From positions 1-64,000 of the forward strand of contig NZ_BMTL01000042.1 of the NCBI RefSeq assembly GCF_014649655.1: a DNA stretch of 64,000 bases, in the 5' to 3' direction. Origin of the DNA: Streptomyces humidus. GTDB lineage: Bacteria; Actinomycetota; Actinomycetes; Streptomycetales; Streptomycetaceae. The position numbers were made by a program, and so were the translations under genes. Below are positions 1 to 10,700 of this stretch, in pieces. The notes below the pieces were generated by a model. The model did not search any database and was not told the DNA's origin. It was given only the letters and a program-made list of their open reading frames with translations. Position 1 is the stretch's first letter. Every line of letters begins with the position of its first letter.

Positions 1-31
1 GGCGACACTCGGGCTAGCGGCCTGCCCGCCC

Positions 32-274
32 TCAGCCACCGAAAGCGAAACGGTCCGCCGACTCCGTCGGTGGACCGTCAAGAAAGATCGAGGTTAGGGC
101 CAGTAAGCCATCGACTGCCTCCACAAGCGCCCTGAACGGACCGAGGAACCGACTGACGATCCACCTGGGCACTCGTCCACTGACGTTGCCGTCAAACGCC
201 CAGGAGCCCTCGCCGAGTACCGACTCGGCAGGGGCTCCCAATGCGCGTACAACGAACTCAGAAATCCCCGGCAA
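32..274 (-). CDS. Hypothetical protein downstream of the RHS/DUF5958 pair
   Basis: This short frame of 80 codons begins at a TTG and lies 33 bases downstream of the DUF5958-like gene on the same strand. A purine-rich stretch (GAGGGAG) sits directly before the TTG, closer than usual for a ribosome site, so the start is doubtful. The product has no signal peptide or membrane segment. It contains a tryptophan-rich middle (WAFDG, RWIVSRF) and ends in FGG. I do not recognise the family. Its codon use is less GC-biased than neighbouring regions, like the DUF5958 gene beside it, which suggests the two arrived together. It may be a third member of the toxin operon or a remnant of one. Confidence 0.3.
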   Translation of the reverse strand: MPGISEFVVRALGAPAESVLGEGSWAFDGNVSGRVPRWIVSRFLGPFRALVEAVDGLLALTSIFLDGPPTESADRFAFGG

Positions 275-307
275 CGCTCCCTCTGAGGCACCGGGGAACG
301 TCGACGC

Positions 308-694
308 CTACGACAGGTTGTGCCAGGCGTGGCTACAAGTTCCGCGGCACTCCGTTTCCCTTCGCCGCGCGTCAGCCACAGCGAACGTGGACAAGAGGAT
401 ACGGAAGGACTTCACGCACTCACTGGGGGGCAGATTTATAATCTTCCCCATTTGTTCGAGAATCGGTTCTCGAACAATCAACACTGCCGGGGTCATGGTC
501 GGCTTGACGCCGGATCGCAGCAGTCCATCACGCGCGTCGTTCACTGTCGCATGGGCCTGCATGGAGTAACGAACAACCTCGTGCAGCACCGCCCTCCGTT
601 CAACCTGCTCTAGCGAAGAGAACCAGGCCACAGCATCCTCCAGGCTTCGGAGTCCTTGGGCAACCTCGTTGATGATCCGCTCTGACGCTCGCAC
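308..694 (-). CDS. DUF5958-like protein, candidate immunity protein
   Basis: This gene encodes 128 residues and starts at a GTG 4 bases after the RHS stop codon, with GGAGCAGG placed about 8 bases upstream. The short spacing implies translational coupling to the toxin gene. The product is soluble and mostly helical, with EDAVAWFSSLE, HEVVRYSMQA and PPSECVKSFRILL segments that I associate with the DUF5958 family; that assignment is from memory and not verified. Polymorphic toxin genes are normally followed directly by their immunity gene, so I infer that this protein neutralises the C-terminal domain of the RHS protein. Immunity function for this family is not something I can cite as established. 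An upstream extension in the same frame overlaps the RHS coding end and is rejected as the start. Confidence 0.65.
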   Translation of the reverse strand: MRASERIINEVAQGLRSLEDAVAWFSSLEQVERRAVLHEVVRYSMQAHATVNDARDGLLRSGVKPTMTPAVLIVREPILEQMGKIINLPPSECVKSFRILLSTFAVADARRRETECRGTCSHAWHNLS

Positions 695-698
695 GCGC

Positions 699-3600
699 TC
701 ACCTGCTCCGTGGCTCAAATACAACGTACGGCCTGCTTGGGTCCAGCTCCGCGTAGTCTGGGCGGTTCGGATTGTAGTTCTGCCAGAAGTCTCTACCCCG
801 CCCACTCCCTTCACCGTCACCCGTACCTCTCGGCAGCGAATTCTTGACGCTGTGACGAGTTCTGGACGGACCTGACAGGATGTAATCCCAATCCGATGTC
901 GGGTTGGGCGTTCCGTTCGCACGACTACCGACCACAATGATTGGCTGCCCTGCTTTATCAGCGGCATTCTGAATTCGCTTGGCATCATTCGGGCTGATAG
1001 CGGCTTCCGATGCCGTCCTAAGGCCAGGCCCGTTTGGTTCGTGACCGGGGCCCCCGCCCCTAGCACCTCCGCCACCGCCAGGGCCCTCGCCGGCACCTCC
1101 TGTGAGTGCGAATATCGCCGCTGCGGCCACCCCGACAGAGGTACCAGTATTGCCCAGGCAGCCCTTTCCGTGTCCGAGCGCCATGCAGCTCAAAAATTTC
1201 AGGTGGGTAATGATGTGCTGGTCGGCCTCGGCTTCTGTAGCGTCCTGCGGGTTGGACAGGCAGTCCCAGCCGAAGTCCCGGCACGCAGTGTCGGTCTCTT
1301 GATTGAAGATCTTGGCGAACTGATTTGCGTATTTCCATTTGCGGGGGATGAAGACCTGCGGGTAGATCTCCATGTATTTCTTGTGAAAAGCGGGGCTGAG
1401 AACGTTGCCCTGGTCGAGGGCTGCTTGGTAGTTCCCGGAGTTCCTCCTGGGGCCCGGTGCGTGTCCCGGTGTGGTGTTCTCGGCGTTCGGGTCGGGGCGG
1501 GTCGGGCAGTCGATGTCGGGGCACAGTCCCGTGGGATCTGAAGTGGTGACGGGGTTGTCGTCGGCGTAGGTGTAGCCGCCGAGTGACTGCGGGCTGGTCG
1601 GCTGGAGGAGGGGGTCGGCGCTGATGAAGCGGCCCAGGGTGGGGTCGTACTTGCGGGCGCCGATGTCGGTGTAGCCGGTGGTGGTGTCCTGGGGTTTGCC
1701 GAGGAATGAGCGGGTGGGGTCGGGCCAGGTGGTGGTGTTGGCGCTGGTTCGTTGCTGGCCATAGGGGGTGTACTGCTGTCGGGCGACTTTCTGTGTGGTG
1801 GTGTCCATCGCGAGGGTCGCGGTGCCGTGTGGGTCGTTGAACAGGTACTTCAGTCCCCCGCCCGTGAGGCTGGAGCGGACGGCCACGGGGGTCCCGGCGC
1901 CGCCGTGGGTGTAGGTGCGGAGGGCGCCGAGGAGGACGTTGGGGGTGACGCTGGTGTTGACGACGATCTGGGTGTCGCCGGCGAAGAAGGTGGCCTGTCC
2001 GGGGTCGCGGCGGATGAGTTGGTTGCCGTCGGCGTCGTAGAGGTATTTGGTGGTCGTGGGTTTGGAGCCGCCCGTGTCCACTTGGGCCAGGTGGCCTTCG
2101 TCGTCCCAGGTCAGGGTCTGGCCTGGTCCGGTGGTGGGCGTGCGGGTGTGAAGGTTGCCGTTTTCGTCGTAGCCGAAGGTCGTGGGATTGGTGCCGCCGG
2201 TGGTGGCGGTGAGGGTGTGGGGCTGGATGCCGGTGGCGTTGCAGTTGGCGGTGCACCCGTTGGTGTAGGTGGTGGTGGCATTGGTGCCGGAGCTGCCGAT
2301 GGCGTGGTCGACGCTCTGGTGACGGTTGCCTATGGCGTCGTAGCTGAAGGACTGCCAGTAGGAGCCGGGCGTTGTGGTGAGGGTGGCGGCCGTGGGCGGG
2401 TTGGCGGAGCAGTCGTCGTTGGCCGTCCAAGCGTCGGTGAGCCGGTCGAGGGCGTCGTAGTTGTAGCACTGCTGGTCGGTGACGGTGTTGCCGGTTTCCG
2501 ACTGCTGGTCCGTGGTGGAGGTCGGATTGCCGGCGGCGTCGTAGGTGTACTTGGTGTCATCGACTGTCGGGCCGGGTGCCTGGGTCCGGCTGATGACGCG
2601 TTCCTTCAGCCGGAGGGTCTGGTCGTCGTAGCCGTAAACGGTCGTCGCCGGGTTGGTCGAGGCACCCTGAGTAACCTGGGACAGCGCACCGAAGTCCGTG
2701 TAGACGGTCGCCGCGACGTAGACGTTGGCGCTGCTGCTCGTCTGCGTCGGGTTGCCCAGTACGTCGTGGTCGTAGGTGATGCCCTCGCTCGTCAGCCCCT
2801 GGGTACGTGGGTCGCTCTGTGTCTGTAGCAGCTGGTTGTTGATGGTGTAGCTGTAGGTGGTCGTGTAGGTCGACGGCAGAGGTGCCTCGGAGGCCGGCAG
2901 GGTGATCGTCGTGCCGGTCGGCTTGCCGAGGGCGGTGTAGCCGGTGGTGGCGACCGTGTAGCCGCCAGTGGTGCCCTGGACGTAACGGGTCGATGAGGTC
3001 GGCAGGCCGATGCGCTTGGTGTCGTAGAGCCACGAGGCGAACTGGAAGCTGCCCTTTGACTTGTCGCTGCCGGTGAGTTTGCGGCCCAGGAGGTCGTAGG
3101 TGTAGTCGAGTTCGGTCTGCTTTGCGTCGTCGGTGGTGGACACGAGGTTGCCTGCGTCGTCGTAGCCGTAGCTGCTCTTGCCCACGTCGGGGTCGTTCTG
3201 GGACGTCTTGCGCCCGAGCAGGTCGTAGTTGAACGTCCATACCGTCTGGTCGGGGCCGGTGACCTGGTGCTGCTGCCCAGCAGCGTCGTAGCCGTAGGCG
3301 GTGGGCGAGGTGGTGCCGCCGGTGGCGGTGAACCCGTTGCCAGCGGTGCCGGAGAGGGCGGGGGCGGACGTGTACTGGTCGAGTTCGGTGCTCTGGCCGC
3401 GTGCGTTGACGACTGTGGTGGTGGCCACGCCGCCCTTGGGAGGGAGGACGGTGGTCTTGTCTCCGGTGTAGGCGGTGGTCGTGGTCCAGGTCTTGAGGCC
3501 GTTGTGCTCCTCGGTGACCAGGTCGGGGCGGCCCATTCCGTCGTGTTCGGCGACGGTGGTGTCGGGGATGGTCACCTGGAAGACGGGGATTGGGACGCTG

Positions 3601-6600
3601 CGGGGGCTGCCTGCGACGTTGTAGGCGTTGTTGGTGAGGACGGTCCAGCCGTGCGAGTCGTACTGAGTGTCACTGACCGTCGTGCTCGAGTTCTCTGCGG
3701 TCGCCTGCGTCTGCAAGGGGCGCAGCATGGCGTCGTACAGAGTTTCGCTGGTCGCGTAGCTGCCGTTGTCCAGGAGGGAGTTGGCGGCAACGATCGAGGG
3801 TCCTGTCTGGGACAGGCTGTAGGTGTAGGTGGTGTTCGCGGGGGCGCCGTTGATCTTGCTCTCGTTGGGCAGCCACGCCCCAGTGAGGCGGCCGAGCGCG
3901 TCGTAGGTAAGTGAAGTGAGTCGGCCGGCCACGTTTGTCTGGGCGGTGGGCTGGGCGCGGGCCGGGTCCATGGTGCTGCTGGAGACCTGGCAGTCCTTGG
4001 AGCTCGTGGTCGCGGTGGTGCAGGTGGCTCCGGGGGTGACCTGAGTGGCGGTGACGATGCCTGTCGGGAGTTCTCCGGTGGCCGGCGTGTAACCGGTGGC
4101 GGTGTTCTGGGACAGGCTGGCGCCGTTGGGGGCGGTGGAGTGGGGCGTGCGTGTGGTCAGTGTGACGCGGCCGTAGCCGTCATAGCTGACCGAGGACTCG
4201 TCGATGAAGGCGGTCGCGGTGGCGCCGGTGGCAGCGGACGCTTTCTGGACCAGGGTGACGTCACCGGTCTTGGGAAGCGTGGGGTTGTGCTGGCCGTCTC
4301 CGTCGTGGGTGAAGGGGTTGGCGTCGTAGGAGGTGCGGACGTCGGAGATCAGTGTGCCGCTGGGAGTCGCTCCGGCTGCGGAACAGTCCTGGTCGGTGGC
4401 GATGGTCTCGGCAGGCAGCACGAGGGTGTCCACGCTGCCGGTGACGTAGCGGTTGTACGTGCAATTGGTGACGTTGTTGCTGTCGGCGGTTTCGCCGCGG
4501 TCGTCGACCTGTATGGGCATGCCGGTGGTCGGCTTGCCCAGGGTGGTGTTGTAGAAGGTGTCGGTCTCGGTCTTGCGCCAGCCGTAGGAGACCGCCTGCC
4601 GGGTGAGGCTTTTGGCGGTGCGGACCATCTGGGCGGTGAGGTCCGCCAGGCCGCTGCGGGACCGGGAGGCCGTGGGCCCGAGGATCGTGGGCACGGTGAC
4701 GGTGGCTGTGTTCAGGCTGCCGGTTGCGCTGGCGTAGGTGTCGGACTCGAAGACCTTCCCGGCCAGTGCATTGTTGTCCGCCACGGTGACGGTGCTGTCC
4801 TGGCTGGTCAGCGCCGGCACTGAGCGTGTTTTGCCGCCGGGCAGGGTGTCGCCGTTCATGCCCAGGAAGTAGTAGGTCTTGTTCAGGGTTTTCTGGTCGT
4901 AGACGTTGGTGCCGTTGTTCTTGTGGAAGACGTTCGGGTCGCCGGTGGTGACGTCCACTTCGGGGTAGCCGCGGAACTGGCCCCAGGTGCGGTTCTTGGC
5001 TTTGACGACCTCGTTGTCGTCGTAGTGCCAGCCGGGGTTGCCCTTGTAGGTGTAGTCCGTTTCGAGCTTGGGCTCGGTGCCGTCCTGGTAGGAGTTGTGT
5101 GTGTCTTCGGTTACGACCGCGGTGACCTTGTATTTGTAGAACCAGTCCATCCACGGCGCCGGCTGCCCGTCGGGTGTCCAGTACACGGGGAAGCAGGAGA
5201 GCGTATTGGTCGACGCGAACGTCTTGGCGGCGGCGTCCGACGGGTCGTTGGGGTCACTGGCCGGGGCGCTGGAGCAGTTGGGCCGGTCGTAGGTGACGGT
5301 GGTCTGGGAGCCGGTTTCGGTGGTGACCGTCTGGATGCGGTCGTGGTACATCAACGGCATCTGCGGGATCGTCCCGACCCGGTTGGGCAGTTGCAGCGGC
5401 GGGTCGAAGTTCACTGCCGGCGTGGAGGTGCTGCCCGATGCACCGCCGAGGGTGTCCAGGCCGGTGTGCTGGATGGAGTCCAGCCACAGGGTGGGGGCGT
5501 GGTCGCCGCCGTCGGGGAAGGACTGGGTGAAGCTGTACTTGTCGACCTGCTGGGTCACCCCGCCGGTCTGGATGCGGGTGGTGATCGATGTCAGGCGCTT
5601 TCGCGACCAGAAGCTCGGACCGTGGTTGGTGCAGCTCGACGAGCTCGAGGTGCAGTTCAGGTCGACCGGTACGTCTGGCCAGTACGCGGCGTTGGCGGTC
5701 GTGAACTGGCTGTCCGCGCAGGTGTTGCCGGAGGGCGTGCCGGCGATGCAGCGTTCGGCGGAGGCGTCGAACATGATCTGCTCCGGTGCCGTGCCGGAGT
5801 AGATCGTTGTGGCGGTCATGCCGTAGTCGATGCGGGACAGGTTGCCGCCGCGGGTGTAGGCCACGGCGGCGTCCTTCATGTCCGCGCCGTAGTAGCCGGT
5901 CTCCGGGGCGTAGTACCAGGCGGTGGCGTTGCCGTGCAGGTCCACGGCGTAGTCCAGGTTGAAGCGGTAGCCCAGCGTGCAGGCGGTGGAGGCGAAGTCT
6001 GTGATGTCCGGGCAGTCGGACACGCCGCTGTGCGCGTGGTACACCGGCACTGTCCAGACGGACTTGGTTTCGTCCTTGCCGCTAGACCAGCCCGGCAGGC
6101 GGTTGAGGCCGAAGAAGTACTGCACCCCGCCCTCGGTTACCTTGAAGTACTCCCCGTTCTTGGTGCCGTTCGTGCCGTTGCTCAGGTCCTCGATCTTGGT
6201 GGTGGAGTTGTCCTCGGCGGGGCGCAAGGTCTTGGTCGCGTCGTCGTAGACGAGGGTGGTGGACGTGCCGTTCAGTGACAGGGTCAGTATCTGTCCCGCC
6301 CAGCACTCGTCGCCGTCGTTCTTCGGCGCGCCGGAGGAGGAGTCGTCGCGGCACGACTTGTAGGTGCGCTCGACGTAGTTGTCCGTCGAGCTCCAGCCGT
6401 CACCCAGCCACGAGGACTGGTTGTTCGTCCCCTCGGTGCGCGCGTCCTGGCTGGCGGAGCTGTACGACAGGTCCACATTCGGGGCCGCTCCGCCGAGCGC
6501 CGGAGGCACCGCGATCGGGTAGCTGTAGGTGAACGAGCCGGTGTTCCCCGAGGTCGACCAGGAGCCACCCGGTGCCAGACTGGTCGCCGAGTAGTCACCG

Positions 6601-7409
6601 GATGAGCCAGAGGCGCCCGCAGTCGCGGCCAGAACAACCATGGTGCCGGACGACGCCGCCACTGATGGGGCGGAGTTGGCGGCACCCGACGCTGCCACAC
6701 TTGGGCCGGGAACGGTGACCTGCGCCGACAGCCGCGTTCCAGGGGCCGTGCGCACCGCAGTTTGCGCCTGGCACTTGGCCAGCTCTGGCGTGGTCAGCGC
6801 GCAAGCAGGCAGCTGAACCAGGTGCAGGCGCGAGGCGAAGTCACCGCCGAAGGCGTAGCGGAACGACGAGTCGTCCACTCGCAACGCGACCTTCCCGCTC
6901 CCCAGGCCGGTGCGCTGCAGCGTGAAGAGCACACCGTGGACACCGGCCGCGCGCGCGGACTTCTGGGCCAGCATCGTCACCCGTACCCGCTGCGACCCGA
7001 TGACAGCGGCTGACCGGGGCTGTGGACCCGCGGCAGCACCGAGCAGGACGGGCAGGTTTCCGGCCCGTGCCTGAGCCGCCTTGGCGCTCAGGCTCGCGGA
7101 GGCAGCCGCATTGGGCAGGGTCACCACGGCGGTGCCCGGCGCGGGGAGCTTCGTGTGTCCGCTGGGGTCAAAGTGCTTGAAAGCCTTGGGTGATGAAGTC
7201 CGCTTGGGCCAGGGCCGGGCCAAGGGAACCCGTTTGTTGTGCGGAGCGGCGGGAACCGCCGCGGGCGGCGTCACCGCAGAGGCAGCCGTGGCCACGCCGA
7301 CGGGCAGCAGGCCCACCACCAAGACACCGGCCGTCACCACTGCCGTGCGGCGAACCCTCCGGCCAGCCCAGGCCGCTCGACCGCGTCTCCACCCCAAAAT
7401 CCGGACCAT
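699..7409 (-). CDS. RHS-repeat polymorphic toxin with nucleotidyltransferase-like C-terminus
   Basis: The product is 2,236 residues from the ATG at 7409, which has GGGAGGGGA about 9 bases upstream; an ATG 84 bases earlier lacks such a site. An arginine-rich N-terminus and a hydrophobic stretch (VVTAGVLVVGLLPVGVATA) form a signal peptide, so the protein is secreted. The middle holds YD-type RHS repeats (many YGYDDAG, YDALGRL units). The RHS core ends near residues 1925-1955 with GRFISADP and DPTGL, after which the variable toxin part begins. Near residues 2159-2175 lie GSRANG and SDWDYI, matching the GS...D-x-D pattern of the nucleotidyltransferase fold. I infer that the C-terminus is a nucleotidyltransferase toxin that transfers nucleotides to a target-cell component. 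The small gene just downstream is the likely immunity gene. The RHS assignment is secure; the toxin chemistry is inference. Confidence 0.9.
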   Translation of the reverse strand: MVRILGWRRGRAAWAGRRVRRTAVVTAGVLVVGLLPVGVATAASAVTPPAAVPAAPHNKRVPLARPWPKRTSSPKAFKHFDPSGHTKLPAPGTAVVTLPNAAASASLSAKAAQARAGNLPVLLGAAAGPQPRSAAVIGSQRVRVTMLAQKSARAAGVHGVLFTLQRTGLGSGKVALRVDDSSFRYAFGGDFASRLHLVQLPACALTTPELAKCQAQTAVRTAPGTRLSAQVTVPGPSVAASGAANSAPSVAASSGTMVVLAATAGASGSSGDYSATSLAPGGSWSTSGNTGSFTYSYPIAVPPALGGAAPNVDLSYSSASQDARTEGTNNQSSWLGDGWSSTDNYVERTYKSCRDDSSSGAPKNDGDECWAGQILTLSLNGTSTTLVYDDATKTLRPAEDNSTTKIEDLSNGTNGTKNGEYFKVTEGGVQYFFGLNRLPGWSSGKDETKSVWTVPVYHAHSGVSDCPDITDFASTACTLGYRFNLDYAVDLHGNATAWYYAPETGYYGADMKDAAVAYTRGGNLSRIDYGMTATTIYSGTAPEQIMFDASAERCIAGTPSGNTCADSQFTTANAAYWPDVPVDLNCTSSSSSCTNHGPSFWSRKRLTSITTRIQTGGVTQQVDKYSFTQSFPDGGDHAPTLWLDSIQHTGLDTLGGASGSTSTPAVNFDPPLQLPNRVGTIPQMPLMYHDRIQTVTTETGSQTTVTYDRPNCSSAPASDPNDPSDAAAKTFASTNTLSCFPVYWTPDGQPAPWMDWFYKYKVTAVVTEDTHNSYQDGTEPKLETDYTYKGNPGWHYDDNEVVKAKNRTWGQFRGYPEVDVTTGDPNVFHKNNGTNVYDQKTLNKTYYFLGMNGDTLPGGKTRSVPALTSQDSTVTVADNNALAGKVFESDTYASATGSLNTATVTVPTILGPTASRSRSGLADLTAQMVRTAKSLTRQAVSYGWRKTETDTFYNTTLGKPTTGMPIQVDDRGETADSNNVTNCTYNRYVTGSVDTLVLPAETIATDQDCSAAGATPSGTLISDVRTSYDANPFTHDGDGQHNPTLPKTGDVTLVQKASAATGATATAFIDESSVSYDGYGRVTLTTRTPHSTAPNGASLSQNTATGYTPATGELPTGIVTATQVTPGATCTTATTSSKDCQVSSSTMDPARAQPTAQTNVAGRLTSLTYDALGRLTGAWLPNESKINGAPANTTYTYSLSQTGPSIVAANSLLDNGSYATSETLYDAMLRPLQTQATAENSSTTVSDTQYDSHGWTVLTNNAYNVAGSPRSVPIPVFQVTIPDTTVAEHDGMGRPDLVTEEHNGLKTWTTTTAYTGDKTTVLPPKGGVATTTVVNARGQSTELDQYTSAPALSGTAGNGFTATGGTTSPTAYGYDAAGQQHQVTGPDQTVWTFNYDLLGRKTSQNDPDVGKSSYGYDDAGNLVSTTDDAKQTELDYTYDLLGRKLTGSDKSKGSFQFASWLYDTKRIGLPTSSTRYVQGTTGGYTVATTGYTALGKPTGTTITLPASEAPLPSTYTTTYSYTINNQLLQTQSDPRTQGLTSEGITYDHDVLGNPTQTSSSANVYVAATVYTDFGALSQVTQGASTNPATTVYGYDDQTLRLKERVISRTQAPGPTVDDTKYTYDAAGNPTSTTDQQSETGNTVTDQQCYNYDALDRLTDAWTANDDCSANPPTAATLTTTPGSYWQSFSYDAIGNRHQSVDHAIGSSGTNATTTYTNGCTANCNATGIQPHTLTATTGGTNPTTFGYDENGNLHTRTPTTGPGQTLTWDDEGHLAQVDTGGSKPTTTKYLYDADGNQLIRRDPGQATFFAGDTQIVVNTSVTPNVLLGALRTYTHGGAGTPVAVRSSLTGGGLKYLFNDPHGTATLAMDTTTQKVARQQYTPYGQQRTSANTTTWPDPTRSFLGKPQDTTTGYTDIGARKYDPTLGRFISADPLLQPTSPQSLGGYTYADDNPVTTSDPTGLCPDIDCPTRPDPNAENTTPGHAPGPRRNSGNYQAALDQGNVLSPAFHKKYMEIYPQVFIPRKWKYANQFAKIFNQETDTACRDFGWDCLSNPQDATEAEADQHIITHLKFLSCMALGHGKGCLGNTGTSVGVAAAAIFALTGGAGEGPGGGGGARGGGPGHEPNGPGLRTASEAAISPNDAKRIQNAADKAGQPIIVVGSRANGTPNPTSDWDYILSGPSRTRHSVKNSLPRGTGDGEGSGRGRDFWQNYNPNRPDYAELDPSRPYVVFEPRSR

Positions 7410-7750
7410 GCTGTGCGTCCCCTCCCCCGGGCCCCCTACCGCCCAAGTCTTCTGCGACTTGGGCGATTTGAGTGCACGCCAAACCGAGGGCACACGTCGA
7501 TCAAGTCCCCCGCCGGGCGATCACGCTACGGCCTGAAATCGGCCCGATACGCAAAGTATCTCCACAGGGAGAACAAAGAAATTGCCCAACCCAGAACGCA
7601 AGTTGACTCTAATGCGTCAAAAGCGAACCGCAGACGGGCAGTTGGCAATCCATCGACGATGGACCCCGCACACACCGGCCACACAGAATGCACAGCGGCG
7701 CGGGGCCCACGGGGGGAACCGCATGGAACCCGCGAAGGACCCCAACGTCG
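7410..7750. promoter_or_regulatory. Divergent promoter region between the two giant secreted-protein genes
   Basis: This 341-base gap separates the starts of the leftward RHS gene and the rightward secreted LamG protein, so both promoters must lie here. It is less GC-rich than the flanks in its centre. Two exact dyads are visible: a 9-base inverted repeat at 7441-7464 in the RHS leader, and a short GATAC/GTATC pair at 7546-7560. I see no convincing additional gene. Confidence 0.5.
7441..7464 (-). promoter_or_regulatory. Perfect hairpin in the RHS 5' leader
   Basis: GCCCAAGTC, a 6-base loop, and GACTTGGGC form an exact 9-base-pair stem about 30 bases upstream of the RHS start codon, just before its ribosome site. 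It could be an operator dyad or an RNA hairpin affecting translation. No U-run follows on the leftward strand, so a terminator is less likely. Confidence 0.4.
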
Positions 7751-10700
7751 ATGTCCCTACCTCACAAAACCGGGCGCGCGTCCAGACGCCCCGGCTCAAG
7801 GCCGGTCGCCGCTGCCGTCGTCGCAGCCTTGGCTGCCGGATGGCTGGCCGCTACGGCGCCGGCGCACGCCGCGTCCGGTGCGCCGACCCCATCACACCAG
7901 GCCACTTCGCCGAGTGACCGCGCCCAGTCAACCGCCGCCAAGCGCCTCAACCCAACGGAGTCCGCCTCCGCGCAGGCAAAGGCGACCGGCACGCCGGTGA
8001 CCATCGACCAACTCACCGACACCGGGACCCAGGTGGTCGCCAACCCGGACGGCACCTTCACGCGGACAGACTCCTCGATGCCGCAGCGTGTGCGGCAACA
8101 AGGAAAATGGGTCCCTGTCGACACCTCCCTGGTGCGGCGTGCGGACGGGACCTGGGCGCCCAAGGCCGCAGTTACGGACGTGGCCTTCTCCGGCGGCGGC
8201 TCCGGCGAGCTGGTCACGCTGCGCAGCGGGGTGGACAGGCTGGCCTTCTCCTGGCCAGGGGCGCTGCCCGATCCGGTGGTATCCAATGACACCGCCACTT
8301 ACCCGGAGGTATTTCCCGGAGTCGACCTCCAGCTGACCGCGGACGCCTCCGGTTACTCCTCGATCATGGTCCTCAAAACCCCGAAAGCCGCAGCCGATCC
8401 ACGACTGCAAAGCCTCGAGTGGAAGACCACCTCGGCCAACCTCAAGCTGGCCACCACCTCGAACGGCGGCGTGCACGCTACTGACAAGGAAACCGGCAAG
8501 ACGGTGTTCCACAGTGACACCGCTTTGATGTGGGACAGCACGGGCAGCGAGCAGAAAGCCGGCGCCACTGCCCTCGCCCGCACGGCGACCACTTCTGCCG
8601 CCCGGGCCGAACACGCGGCAGCCGCCAGGGTCGGCAAACACCGCGCCCAGGTCCATGTGACCCTCAAAGACGGCAAGCAGCTGCTCGGCCTGGACAAATC
8701 CCTGCTCACCGCCAAAACCACCACCTACCCGGTCTACGTGGACCCGGAATGGAGTGGCAGGCCCTCCCAACTCGACTGGGCCCGCATCTCCGACAACGGG
8801 TGGAATGTCTACAACTCCACATCCACCACGGGAGCGACCAACGCCCGGGAAGGGTGGGACAACAACACCCCCGGAAACGGCGAACGGGCCCGCACCTACT
8901 ACCAGATCAACACCAGCGGCATCAAAGGCGCCGTGGTCAGCCACGCCTCGCTGTACGTGAAGCAGCTCTCCGCCGCATCCTGCTCCGACACCCCGGCCGC
9001 CGTCTACGGCACCGACCGCCCCGCGGGGTGGAGCTCCACCTCGCTGTACTGGGGCCATGAACCCGGCGGGCGCACAGCCGCACTCGGCACCAACCCCGTC
9101 AGCCACGAGGCCGGCACCTGCCCCGTCACCAACGGTTCCAACTCCTGGGTCAGCCCGCCTTCACTCGAATTCAACGTCACCTCCCGAGCGGTGAGCGCCG
9201 CCGCAGGCAGTTGGAGCAGCATGACGCTGATGGTCCAGTCGCCCAACATGAACGACGCCACCCAGTGGAAGCAGCTCGCCTACGGCGGCGGTGCCACCCT
9301 CTCGGTCACCTACAGCTACCGCCCCAAGCTCAAGAACGGCACCGGCACGCCCGCCGTCAAGCCCTCCATCGTCAGCTCGGGCAAGACGATGACCACCACC
9401 CACACCCCGACACTCTCGGCCCGCGCGGTCGACCCCGACCTCGCCGGCGGCAGCGAGCTCCTGCGTATCGAGTACAACGTCTACAACGCTTCGGGCACTC
9501 TGGTGCACCAAGGCTTCGGGCCGAACCTCGACTCCAAGAAGCGCGCACGGTACAACACCAACGGCAGCGACTGGACGACACCGAGCCTGCCGGACGGCAC
9601 CTACACCTGGAAAGCCACGGCCCAGAACGCGGCAGGCTACTGGGCCGGCACCGGATCCGGCATCTGGACCAAGACCCAGACCTTCACCGTGGACACCAGC
9701 GCCCCGCCCTCCCCCACCGTGACCTCCAGCCAATTCCCCGCCAAGCAGATCGGCGCCGCCTTCGGCGACCAGGGCACCTTCGTCCTGGGCAACAACCACA
9801 CCAACAACATCACCGGCTACCTGTTCTCGCTGGACGCCACTCTCGGCAGCACGGTGTACACCAGTAGCGGCGTCACCCATCTGGTAGCCGGCACGAAGAT
9901 CGCACAGAACAAGATCTACTACGCCACCTCCGACAACGGACCCGGCACCGGCACCTCTGTCATCAACGGCAGCGCCTCCCCCGCCTTCGCCCCGGGCGTG
10001 GTGGGCCCCCACACGCTGTACGCCAAGGCGGTGGACCAGGCCGGCTCGACATCCGTCTCCCAGACGGCCTACACCTTCTACGCCGGCACCAGCACCCCGA
10101 CGTACGCCTACGGCGACAAGATGATCAGCGGCTGGACCGCGACCAACACCGACGGCACCACCACCGCAGTGCCCAAGGCGACGACCACCAGCACCGGCGG
10201 CCAGCTGATCAGCCAGGCCGCCGGCAGCGGCTACGAGTTCGCCGACGGCTACCAGGCCATGCTCGCCAACAAGACGAGCACCTCGAAGGTCGTCAGCAGC
10301 GACAGCGCCACCTTCAGCTTCGACATCCCCAAGGACGGCCCCTGGAGCTTCGGAGTCAATCTGACCAAGGGCAAGGACTACGGGATATACCACCTGGTAC
10401 TGGACGCAGGAAAGAGCACGCAGTCCACGCTGATCAACGGATTCGACGCCTACAACTCCTACACCACCACCCAGTTCGTCAACCTCGGCATCCCCAAGGT
10501 CGGCAGCCAACTGCTCACCCTCAATCAGGGCGTGCACACACTCACTCTGACCCTGAGCGGCAAAAACTCCGGCTCGTCCGGCTACCAGGCCGGCATCGAC
10601 GTGCTGCGCCTCGGGCCGGCGCTGACCTGCGCGATCAACGCCACCAGCGCCTGCCGGAACAACACGGCCACGAGCACGTTCACCACCACGACCAGTCCGG

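Noticed and set aside
308..1096. A 262-residue version of the DUF5958-like protein
   Set aside because: The extra N-terminal part overlaps the RHS coding end in another frame and is Arg/Thr-rich; the GTG at 694 has a ribosome site and the correct family start.
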